This document shows positions 23,027 through 33,354 of a DNA stretch of 64,000 nucleotides, in pieces. Made by a program: the position numbers and the translations under genes. The number at the start of each line of letters is the position of its first letter. The stretch's first letter is position 1. Under the pieces are notes generated by a model. The model worked only from the letters and a program-made list of their open reading frames with translations, had not been told where the DNA came from and did no database searches. This DNA is from Galdieria sulphuraria. Taxonomy: Eukaryota > Rhodophyta > Bangiophyceae > Galdieriales > Galdieriaceae. The stretch is taken from NCBI RefSeq assembly GCF_000341285.1, contig NW_005178462.1:7890-71889 (forward strand), read 5' to 3'.

Positions 23027-23947
23027 CTATCTTCTCAACTCTCGAAGGGAGGCTTCACGAAATGTTCTCGCCAAAAGAGCATGAGTATTTTCCAATTGTT
23101 GCTTCTCTTCCTGTAACACTTTCAACCTTTGATTGAGCGACTTTAAATATTGTCCATTGCTCTGAACCTGATTCGTGTGAATATACGGGTCAGGAAGAGG
23201 CTTGTAATAGTAGTCACAAGCCAACTGTACAAGCTTCGAAGGTCCCAGATTACGAATTCCATCCACACCCAAATGAATAGCTAAAGCAGGAAGATTCCAT
23301 TCAAGCATATTCGAAGCATTAGTTGCCAAGTCATAGGCTTCTGTTAATGAGGAGGAAACTAGAGATGGGTTTCTTCTTAGTCCATTGCTTCGAACTTGTG
23401 GAGAATTGGCTATGTCAGCTACTCGTTGGTTTCTCAATTCAAAAGTTTGTTCCCTTCCAATCCTTGAATCTAGCAATTCTTGACTACCAAATACATTGGA
23501 ATTATCAACGCTCGGGTCAAAACTCCCAGCTGAACGACGAGTATCTTGCACATCAAGAACAGGTTCCTCCTGACTCTTTTTTCCTTTTATCCAATCCTCA
23601 ACACTGCTTCTTTCCTGAGAACTTTTCTCCAAACTCTTCAAGGTTGCTTGACACTCTTCCAAGTGGGAATGTAACAGTGACCTAATTTTGTTGTTCAACC
23701 TCTCTATTTCTTCCTTGCCAATTGAAACAGATCCTTTCCCTCGTCCTTGTTCTTTTAAAAAGTGTACAAGTGTTTTAAGATTCTGTATTTTTCGATAAGG
23801 CCATCTTTTTATTCCATAAACCCTACAAGCACTCTTTAAGTAAGAAACGCTCACTCCAAGGTCCGACGAGGCTTTAGTCAACGTCTTATCGAAATGTTGC
23901 TGCAACAACTCAAAAGGAATATTTGGTCGTGTCCTTGGCTTTACCAT
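23027..23947 (-). CDS. RWP-RK domain transcription factor
   Basis: A single open frame of 306 residues from ATG 23947. The RWP-RK DNA-binding domain is at the N-terminus (residues 5-65): IPFELLQQHFDKTLTKASSD, then LGVSVSYLKSACRVYGIKRW followed by PYRK, the motif that names the family. The middle is Ser/Asn-rich and probably disordered. The C-terminus is a coiled coil (YLKSLNQRLKVLQEEKQQLE) that could mediate dimerisation. In green plants and algae RWP-RK proteins regulate nitrogen response and gametogenesis; the role here is inferred only at that level. No PB1 domain is visible, so it is closer to the RKD/short type than to NIN-like proteins. Confidence 0.88.
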   Translation of the reverse strand: MVKPRTRPNIPFELLQQHFDKTLTKASSDLGVSVSYLKSACRVYGIKRWPYRKIQNLKTLVHFLKEQGRGKGSVSIGKEEIERLNNKIRSLLHSHLEECQATLKSLEKSSQERSSVEDWIKGKKSQEEPVLDVQDTRRSAGSFDPSVDNSNVFGSQELLDSRIGREQTFELRNQRVADIANSPQVRSNGLRRNPSLVSSSLTEAYDLATNASNMLEWNLPALAIHLGVDGIRNLGPSKLVQLACDYYYKPLPDPYIHTNQVQSNGQYLKSLNQRLKVLQEEKQQLENTHALLARTFREASLRELRR

Positions 23948-24131
23948 CCATAAATATGCTTCCACAAGCTTTCTCCACTGCAGTTTAGAACAGCAATAGT
24001 CCCATTGAAGGGTTTAGGCAAAAAGAATTTTATGTGTAGAAATGCAACGATTCCAACTCCTATTTCGACGCTCATTGTCGCACTCATTTCTCTTCGACAA
24101 CGTCAACAAGTTAACTTGGAGTACAAGTTGA

Positions 24132-25362
24132 TCATTCATCCATTTTTCTATACATATCCTTCACCATTCTTATCAGTTCAATGCGACCTTGAATCCATGA
24201 CCTTAACCATTCAATTCTTCTATGGTTGCTTCCAACTTTCTCCAGTTTCATCAGAATATTTGTTTCACGAGTCTCCAAAAGCACACAGATATCATAAAGT
24301 CTTGCACAATTGGTTTCATTCACAAGTTTATCCACATCTCGTTCCTCACAATGGTTACAAAAGGCGATGAGAAGATTGGGTGAAAATCCTTCTCTATCTA
24401 AAACTACCCGTTCATAAAACTTGATAGATTCATCCAGTTCATGTGGATAAAAAGACAAAGTATCCCAAGGATTATCATTCAATGTGAATCCATAATACAT
24501 CATAAGTTCCGTATTAGAAAGTGCACCATAAGATACGAATACTTGTGTTCCGATGGAAAAATTTCGATGTGCACGAAATACATAATAACCTCGTTCCCAT
24601 TTAGCATAAAGAATGTCCACAGGAGTATCCACTGCTTCGTGATTGAATATATCTCCTAAAGGCACCAGGGCTCCTGCAATGTCATCGGGTAAATAACATA
24701 TGCGGCTCACTACAGCACAATACCATCGCACAAACTCTTTGAATAAGACATTCCACTTATCTCTATCATCAACACTAGAGAAATGAGGAATAACATATGT
24801 TTGAAAAGTGTCACGTAATATACGACGAACGGACTCCACCATTTGCATGATATCTGCTTCAGTAACATACGATAATCTAAATGGTCTTTTTAAGCAAATT
24901 TCTTTTTTTGAGTATTTGTGCAAGCTTCTACACCTACAAAAGGCCGTCTCGATACAAGAAGAGCAAATCATACGAAGTGGGTAGCACTTGTAGATAGGGC
25001 TTCCAAAAAGAGTCACTTTGCCTGGATTCAAAAAAAAGAAATATGGAAACCAATAAAACTCCTTGAACACTTGATATTTGTTGATGACCTATCCAGTTGT
25101 TCCTTTCCAACCACTTGCATACTTTGTTACCAGTTATCAATAGTGGGTCTGGTATTTCAAGCAAAATGCTTCCCTTTGTGATTGGCTTTTTAGCAAGGAA
25201 TGTTCTGTAGTTATTATCATAACGCTCCAACGACAATAGTTGTTTCCATTGACTTACTTGATGGGCTTCTAACCAACGTTCAAATTGATTCCAAGTAAAC
25301 GACATTACCAAACAAAATTCGTCGTCGTCCTTATTGCATTCTTCTCGAGTTGGGGAAAGCAT
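24132..25362 (-). CDS. SET-domain protein lysine methyltransferase (SETD3/RLSMT type)
   Basis: Two exons, 25362-24938 and 24885-24132, give 392 residues; the 52-bp intron joins GLL to PFRLSYVTE. N-terminal SET elements are FLAKKPITKGSILLEIPDPL. The catalytic block reads LVPLGDIFNHEAVDTPV, then the split-SET signature FVSYGALSNTELMMYYGF, the Tyr and Asn of which shape the SAM pocket. The helical C-terminal half matches the Rubisco-LSMT substrate-binding domain in position. Family members methylate Rubisco large subunit, aldolases, histidine of actin or ribosomal proteins; the target is unknown. No clear transit peptide. The start lies 35 bp from that of the divergent eL29 gene. Confidence 0.82.
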
Positions 25363-25397
25363 TGCACGTTGTTGTTGCTTGAGAACAAAAGGACAAA

Positions 25398-25666
25398 ATG
25401 GCTAAAAGTAAAAATCATACCAATCATAACCAGTCTTATAAGGCTCATCGAAACGGCATCAAGTTACCTAGACAACGTAGATATCAAGGAAGAAAGGGAG
25501 TACGTTTCGTTGAGTGATTGTAGTTTATATTGACAACAATTGATATTCTTCTTAGGTGGATGGCAAGTTTTTACGAAATCAAAAATATGCGAGGACTGGA
25601 ACCATTCGAGCGTTAAGGAAGCAGCGAAAGGAACAGGCGGAAGTCAACAAAGCTACAAAACAGTAG
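25398..25666 (+). CDS. RPL29: 60S ribosomal protein eL29
   Basis: Two exons, 25398-25499 and 25556-25666, encode 70 residues. The start [20 protein letters not shown], then a [15 protein letters not shown]-type block across the splice junction and [11 protein letters not shown] are diagnostic of eL29, a very basic protein of the large subunit. Length is typical for algae and plants (about 61-70). It has a head-to-head partner, the SET methyltransferase, with 35 bp between start codons. Confidence 0.95.
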
Positions 25667-25823
25667 TTTGAAGTATTGTACCAAACAGAAAAATCCTATA
25701 CAGACTAGTAAAAAATACAACCTAATATCAGGTTGAGAACTTTTATAGTATTCTATTTTGGCAACTCACACCTTCCGACAGCTCATTGTCTGCGCACCCT
25801 CATGCACAATGAGATAAGCTATT

Positions 25824-25873
25824 AAAGAAAAAAGAGAGAGAGAAAGAGAGAGAGAGAAAGAGAGAGAGAGGAA
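25824..25873 (+). repeat. (GA)n/GAAA purine tract
   Basis: About 50 bp of pure purine made of GA dinucleotides interrupted by AAAG, about 130 bp ahead of the CTD-phosphatase start codon. It may be a simple microsatellite or an element of the promoter; it lies in the 338-bp intergenic stretch 25667-26004, which holds nothing else I can name. Confidence 0.85.
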
Positions 25874-26004
25874 TGTGGAACCCAAATTTTTGGTGCAAGT
25901 GGATGAAGAAGACTACGCACTAGTGCTGGTCATTTTTGCATTGTTTTGACAAAACTTTATTTATTTGTAGCTATCCATTTAAAAGAATTATATTGCGTGG
26001 AACT

Positions 26005-27250
26005 ATGGAACGACAATCTAACTCCGGAAAGAAACCAGTTGCTGGAAAACACGAAACTTTGTCGTCCTCCTCAAAAGACGATTCCTCGGTTCCCTTTCTA
26101 GTCAAGTTATTTCGACTTTGTTGCTCTTCAACTTCTAGTGAGAATGATTCCGGTGTAAAGCTTCAGGAAGAGGTTGCAAAGGATGGCCATTCTAACTTTC
26201 GTCTCAAAGCAGGTGAGCCTAGAAGAGTTCACGTTATTGAATATTATGAAGATGAAGGCAAGGCCAAAAGGGATAAGCAGAAAGACAGTCTCCAGCTTCG
26301 GATAGACTCAAAAGAATGTAGTAAGGCTGATGAAGAACTGCAAGATGGTGATTCCACTAGAGAAGACACTATTCCAACCCCCCATCCAGTTGGTCACAGC
26401 ACAAGTATTTATATTACCGCTATGCCGAGCGAGTGGCAGGACGAAACAAAATATGCTACTGATAAACACATTTGGGTATCGTCTCCTACTCATCCTCACT
26501 ACAGGAAGCGAGTTCGAAACTTTGAACTTAATCCAGTCACTGAGGAGGTTGCTTCAGAGAAGAGAAAGTCCACCCACTTGTTGCCTCCACAAACTGAGGA
26601 AATGAAAGAGAAGAAAACCTTGGTATTAGACTTGGACGAAACCTTGGTTCATAGTGGCTTTGAAGGTTCTAGAGAAACCAGTGACTTTGTTCTCAGTATG
26701 CAAGTAGAAAATACAAACCTTCAATTATTTGTCAAAATGAGACCTTATCTGAAGGAATTTTTGCAAGAGGTACGTGAAGGCTTGATTCTAGTACAACTGA
26801 CAGCGAATATACTAATGTTAGGTCACCAAACATTTTGAGATAGTGATATTCACGGCATCTATGGTAACTTATGCAGATCCCGTTATTGATCTTATGTTCG
26901 ATGCCACAGGCGTTGCACATATACCGGAGACCCACCGATTGTTTCGTGAAAGTTGTGAGTATGATCCTGAGACTTGTTCTTTTCACAAAGACCTGATGGC
27001 CTTGGGGAGGGATATCAAAAAAGTCATCATAGTGGACAATTCTCCTACGGCATATACAAAGAATCCCTATAATGCAATACCTATTCCTACTTGGATGAAT
27101 GATGAGAATGACCATTCCCTGTTGGATGTTTTATCTATTTTGAAAACCCTGATTCCAGTGCAAGACGTTCGAACAGTATTGAAACAACTAAAGGAACAAA
27201 ATGAAGAATTGGATAAACAAGACCGTCAGAAAAATAATCATTCTTCATAA
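26005..27250 (+). CDS. CTD small phosphatase-like protein (SCP/Dullard, HAD family)
   Basis: Two exons, 26005-26769 and 26822-27250, encode 397 residues. Residues 1-205 are polar and probably disordered. The FCP1-like HAD phosphatase domain then starts with KKTLVLDLDETLVHSGF, holding the catalytic DxDxT. It continues with FVKMRPYLKEFLQE, then across the intron VTKHFEIVIFTASMVTYADP, and KVIIVDNSPTAYTKNPYNAI, which carries the second acidic pair. These enzymes remove Ser/Thr phosphates, for example from the RNA polymerase II tail or lipin. No membrane helix, so closer to SCP than to Dullard. C-terminal EQNEELDKQ is a short coiled coil. It ends 26 bp before the convergent CAND1 gene. Confidence 0.9.
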
Positions 27251-27276
27251 AACATGGATAATTATTTTGCGATTTT

Positions 27277-30200
27277 CTAGTCCCTTTTGGCAATATCTTT
27301 TTCAGCCTGTATACCATCATACAAGGATTGCAGATGTTCATTATCGTGAATTCGTTGAATAAACTCCACAACTTGAGGAAATTGTTGGCATGCTTCCATT
27401 CTTTCCATTTCATAAATAACCCGCATGGTTCCTCTCAGTTGTTCCTACATCACACTCAAAACCAAAGTTTCGTGCTATCCATTATTGCTTACCTTGTGTT
27501 TCTCAATCTCTTGCGCAACTGCATTTTCTTTAGGTTTACTTGAAACGATGTCTGATAAAACGGCTACAAGACTAGATATTTTCGAATCATCTTTCAGGAT
27601 ATGAAAGGCATCATAATTGCTTAGCAGGTATATCAGTAGTTTTTCTACTATTCCCCTTACATCTGGATGATCTTTGAGACCTTTGATTACAGCGTTTACC
27701 AATCTTTCTGGAATAGGTGGATTTTGAAAACTCTCCAAATACGATGGCAACAATGCAAGTAGTGCTTCAAATGCAGTCTTTCTCAACTGAATACCTTCAT
27801 CAATTGAATGTTTAAATGGACCAAGATCTACAGTTTTAATGAGGTCTGGCCTTGGTTCTGTATGAAGTAATAGAACATTCAATATATTGGATACTTTTTC
27901 CTTCAACAGCATAGGACACAATCTAGCACAAGTAATGATAAAAGATATGGCTGCAGTATCCACATCTGCATTTGGATCCTGCAATAAATCCAATAAATAA
28001 GGCAAGTACGGATGTAAATGTTGTATAAACAAGTCAAGGGATGAGTCCGTCCTCGCCAAGTAATTGAAAGCTGCTTTTACTGCCAATAATGAAGTCCATC
28101 TCACTTGTACATTGGAACTGGTCAATGATTGCTGTATTATTGCAAAAAGACGAAGAGGAGACACTGCTAGCAAAGTGCCCAAACATTCAGAAGATATACT
28201 GCGTATACTCTCTTTGCTAGATGAAGATAATGCGTATGGTTCAATTGATTTCTTTTCTTCAGTATTACTCGTTTCCATGGGTTGCAATGCATTATCTGCA
28301 TCTTGTACACAAGCAATCAACGATTGTGTCATGGCATCTATGTCATTCAATAGTGACATGGAGGAGAGATGTATCTGGCAAAGTATTGCTTCTTTCACAG
28401 CAAGTAAATAAACGTAACGTCCTCTTGTTTCTGTGCCGTTGACATACGAAACCAACTTGGAAATGCCTTGACGACTATCAACAAAACGTATCAGACTACC
28501 CAAAGCAGCAGCAGCTGAACCAACGATCTCTTCGTCTTCACAACGAATCATTTCATATATAGTGCCTTCCATTTTATCTGATAAAGCAAGCTCAGTTACA
28601 GAATCCATATATCCCAACTCATTCAGTGTAAATAACACAAATAGCTTCGATGATTTACTATTATCGTCTAGGGGACTTTGGAGTATCTCCAACAATGTTT
28701 GACACACAAAGGTCATGTCTATATTCGCACTCCAAAAAATGGCCACTAAAGAAGAAAGATTCTTCATAACGGAGGAATGCATTTTGGGATCTTTCTTCAC
28801 CAAAGCCAATATATCGTGGAATATATTCGCTACTGGGAAATAAGAAGAGCGACGGTAAATAATGGTCCGAAATAATTCTGAAATGGAACCTTTCAGTTTC
28901 CCTTGCAAAGGTGATGAAACTAATACATTCATAATAGCTGGATAAGTTTCCTCTTTAAACAGCAATACGAAATTTTCATCTCTCCAGGCAATAAGCTTCG
29001 AGAAAATCTGAAACACGATCGCTGTTCTCCTCCATTCCGAACGATGAATCAAACTTGTAAGCTCACTGACGAGTGATGAGTCTAGTTGTGAAGGAACCAA
29101 CGTAACCGAGCAATTTATGGACTCTAGACATGACTCCCGAAGCTTATCGTCTTTCTTCCTAAGAAGAGAAATTACTCGCTTCCAAAACTCCATTAGAACT
29201 TGTTCATCTATTTTTGTTCCCAATGGACTTTGTAATATATTGGAAAATGAACGTATTGCAGTTGTTCTGACAAACTAAAACAATTTAAAAGGAGAATATC
29301 TGACATACGAAAATTCTCAACTTACATCATCATGAAGTTTATCCAACATTAGACGAAGCGACTTGTCCCTTTTCAAAGAAACCAATTCAGGGAAAGAGGC
29401 ACAAAGAGTAGATAGACATTCAATTGCTGCCTCCTTCACTTCAGTATCTTGATCAGAAGCTTCCAATCGATACATTGCAAAATCATGTGCTTTCAACAAT
29501 GCGTCACTAATACTTGCAATAGCGAGATCATCTTGAGTCAATACAGTAAAGATACTCTTGCAAGCATGGAGGGACTGTGCAGTAATGCGATAATAACCTT
29601 GAGCTCCAATATCTACCAAATGATTCAAAAATACTGCTAAATGTTGAGGACACTTGTGTCTACATAACAAGGGAGCACAGCGTTCCAACAAGGCGATTCC
29701 ATCAGACTGAACAGAAGCATTGTTTTCTTTTAGAAAACAAGGCTCTACATAAGACTGGGAAATATTCATCAAATCCTGTTCACTGAGCCAAACTGCAGCA
29801 ATAGCAATGAATTCCTTCATGAACACTAGGACAGCATTTTTTAGTGGTATCGAACGAGATTTGTATACTAATTGAAGTTTCAAAATAATAAATGAACTCT
29901 AAAAAAGAATTATTGAGCAAAAGGTTGGAAAATGAACAAGAAAACTTACTCTTTCCTTCAAGACCAATATTACTTGGTGATAGATGGAACTTTCCAAATT
30001 CAACTCTTCACTTGATGGCAAGCATGGAATAATAGTCTTAAACAAGTCAGTGAGACCGTTCAATAATTCCAACATAACCTGCTCGTCTCTCTCTTGTAAA
30101 CGCTGAATCATGCAATCAGCCAATTGGGCCAAAGGAAACGATAACTTGTGAAAATTTCTAACATATGCCATTCAATACTACGTTTTCAAATAGGCGAACC

Positions 30201-31406
30201 AAGTTAATACCTTGCTAAAAATATTGCATGAATACAACGTGCTGCAACACGTCGGACTTTGCAACTCAAGTCTTCGTCATCTGTAAAGTCATCATCTTCT
30301 TCCAATTCTGATCCCGACTCTTCATCAAACTCTGTATCTTGTTCCACTAAATTGGGATCATATCTTAAAGCTGCCTCTAATACAGTTGCTAACTGAGATT
30401 GAATTGTCTCCAATTGAATAGGAACAGTTTGAAGAAACAGCTCGAATATTTGCAGTACAGATTCATACAAGTCTTCATCTTCTATCCAAGATGGACTGTC
30501 CAAAAGTTTCAATAACAACTCTGCAATTGTACCGATATAAGGATACAAAACATGAGACCCTGTAACCTTAAAGAGAGCTTGAATGGTACTGAGAGAATTA
30601 CGAACAGTGTCAACCACTTGTTTGTTGACTTGTTTCGCTTGCAAATTTTGACGAAACTCGAATAACAAAGAATCCATGAAAGACTGCAAATAACTGTAGG
30701 GTGCTCGTGAAAGAAATAAAGCCAAACAATGAACAGCTCTCTTTCTAACCATATTATGCGATGAACTCACTAGCCCAGACAAACTTTCCATAAATTCATC
30801 TGCCACTCGAACGATAGTGAATGAAAACTTTGTAGTAACGTCACACAACATATCCAGGCAGTCTAACTTGACCTCAAGAGAAGAATTATTCCGTGCACTA
30901 GACAAAAGTTTAGGAACAACTCTTTGTCCTATTATAGTGTCTCCTGTGGAGGTTGGGTCGATACGGTTCAAAAGTGACTTGAGAGTAATCAAACAGTTAT
31001 CTCTCGAAACATTCTTTGCGGCTGCCACAACAGTATTTCTTTGATGGTTACTTTTTGAGTCTTCCGAAATATGCAGCAGATTTGCAATCAGTATTTCTAT
31101 CACGGTCTCCAATAGGTGGAGTTCACTTTGTGCTAGCAACAAGGGCAAAGCTTTTAAAGCAATGCTCTGCACGTCAGAAGAAGTGTCCTGCAAAGCTTTC
31201 AACAATGCTGTACATAACTTTCAAACTTGTCAGTGACAAACATTAACTTTATACAACTCCTTTCATACCTTGCTTTCCAAGAGGGGGTCTAACTGTATAG
31301 GACCCTTTTGGAGTTCATTGAGCAAGTCCGAAGCTGCCATATACCGAAAGTCTTTATCAGTGGACTCTAGTCGTTCAGCCAAAATATTGTAAGGCTTGTT
31401 AGACAT
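27277..31406 (-). CDS. CAND1: Cullin-associated NEDD8-dissociated protein 1
   Basis: Six exons: 31406-31269, 31217-30211, 30157-29950, 29898-29326, 29274-27493 and 27444-27277, totalling 1291 residues (human CAND1 has 1230). The N-terminus, LAERLESTDKDFRYMAASDL and LLNELQKG, matches the first HEAT repeat of CAND1, and tandem HEAT helices run throughout (SSDVQSIALKALPLL; VQVRWTSLLAVKAAF). An acidic insert near residue 330 (EESGSELEEDDDFTDDEDL) is also seen in CAND1 of other species. The TIP120-like C-terminus includes HSIDEGIQLRKTAFEALLAL. CAND1 exchanges substrate receptors on cullin-RING ubiquitin ligases. Exon sums are in frame. Confidence 0.92.
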
Positions 31407-31523
31407 GAGGACTTTCAAAGGCTTTCCCAATCAAAACAAAAGCTATTGAGCGTATGATTTTTAAATGCCGCGACAAGTAACAAAAAAGAATAATCAACAC
31501 CTTAACAATAGTTTCCCTTTATT

Positions 31524-32949
31524 TTACTCAACTATGGCAGTCTCTCCCCTTGCTTCCAATTCCTTAGCACTAACAAAGTCTTCTGGCTTTAATATTCGAA
31601 GTTCACGTCTCGAAACCAAACCTATTACAAATATACATAATCAAATTTCTATTCTCCTTGGCAATAAATACAATACTTGCCATCTGAAGAAGAAGCTATT
31701 TTCTCGTTAAATATTCGAACTGCAGCTCTCATACGAGCACGATCCACGGCATTTCTAACTGTTCGAGCATTCGAGAAATACGGCATCGCCATTCGTTTAC
31801 GAAGATATTCCTTAAGAACAACTTCTGCATCCGGCTCAATATCATAAAAGAGACCCTTACACATGAGCTATATCAAAATATATCAATCTTTAAGATTACA
31901 ACGAAACATTCTAGTTCTATCTCTCTCTCTCTCACCTTTGCAATCTCTACCAATTCGTCAACTTCATAGTCAGGAAAAGTAATGTGGTTACCAATTCTAG
32001 ACTTCATTCCAGGAATATAAGAGAAAAACTTGTTCATCTTATCCTCGTAACCTGCAAGTACGACTACTAAATCATCTTTGTTATTTTCCATGATATTTAA
32101 TAATATTTCGATGGATTCGACTCCATAATCCTTTTCATTAGCAGCATTATACAAATAATAAGCTTCATCGATTAGAAGCACTCCACCCATTGCCTTTTTG
32201 ATAACTTCCTTTGTCTTTGGTGCAGTGTGTCCTACATATTGTCCAACCAAGTCATCACGAGTTGCAACTACTAAGTGTCCTTGACGACAATATCCCATCT
32301 TCTTCAAAATCTGTCCCATTCTCATAGCTACCTAGCCAAATATCAATATTGAATATATCAAGATACTGATACATACTGTTGTTTTACCAGTTCCAGGTGA
32401 TCCTGTGAAACACATGTGAAGAGAAGGAACGGCAGTATCCAAACCAATTTTTGCTCGAAGTTTGTCTATCACTAACAATGCAGCAATTTCACGAACTCTT
32501 CTTTTCACAGGGAGTAAACCGATGAGATCCACGTCAAGACTATCCAAAACTTCAGATACTCCTTCCTTGTACATATACTCGTCCACTGTTCCTGCTTGTG
32601 TTTCGTCTGGTATTTCTTTCAACAAATGCTTTTTCCTTTCCTTCTCCATGCGGGCTCTCTCTTGTTCTTCTTTTCTTCTTTCATTCTCTTCCCTTTCTTT
32701 CTTTGCTTCTATATCTCTTTCTCTCAAAGCGTCACTGAGACGTCTTGTATAACCTCTACTGGCATCACCTCCCACTGCTCCATCGTCACTTTGAGCAAGT
32801 AGAGTCAAAGCACAGTGCTTTTTCGGACTTTGAACGAGATAACAGTCTTTCGGACAACTTATGCCACGAAGAAAATGAGAGTAGTGCTTTTTCCAACTAA
32901 ATATACTGTTGTTGTTACAGAAAGCATAGTGGATGCTGTAGAAACTCAT
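31524..32949 (-). CDS. cbbX: Red-type Rubisco activase CbbX, nuclear-encoded, plastid-targeted
   Basis: Four exons (32949-32377, 32331-31936, 31867-31681, 31621-31524) give about 417 residues. Residues 1-60 are a plausible transit peptide. Residues 75-125 are a highly charged coiled coil ([20 protein letters not shown]). The AAA+ domain follows: Walker [12 protein letters not shown], pore-region [20 protein letters not shown], Walker [13 protein letters not shown], sensor [17 protein letters not shown] and [19 protein letters not shown], all as in proteobacterial CbbX. CbbX remodels inhibited form ID Rubisco using ATP and RuBP. The last intron can be read as GC-AG (GCAAGT donor), giving [16 protein letters not shown], or as GT-AG with a slightly shorter junction. 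The second intron begins with a GA run. Confidence 0.9.
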
Positions 32950-33354
32950 GAGACAATGATGGTTGGACAATCTCCACTACTGAAAGAAAACAAATTCACT
33001 TTGAATTATATGTGGATTATGCACCACAAATGCTGCTTTCCCTACAGTTTCTTGACAAGACGAGCTGTAAGTCCCGTTATTTTCAGAAAAGTTTGAAAAT
33101 TTCGTGTAAAAGAACATACATATTATGGAAGGATTCCTTTTTCAGCATAAAGTGAAACTAGATTTGAAAGGAGGGTTGAAAACGAATAGACAGTTATTTC
33201 AACTAGAACATCGTCTCGAAGAATAGTGCACCATCTCTACTTGTAAACTTGGCACTTGAAAACCAACTAGAACGACAAATAAACGATAACTTTGCAACTT
33301 TTCAAATGAATCACCGGTCGATAAATAATATTCCCATTGATTGTCGAGCGGAGG
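32950..33354. other. Divergent promoter region of CbbX and RRP6
   Basis: About 400 bp between two start codons pointing apart. No recognisable motif or gene. Confidence 0.45.

Noticed and set aside
31919-31936. CT run possibly a microsatellite or regulatory site
   Set aside because: It is simply the 5' end of the second CbbX intron (GTGAGAGAGAG on the minus strand).
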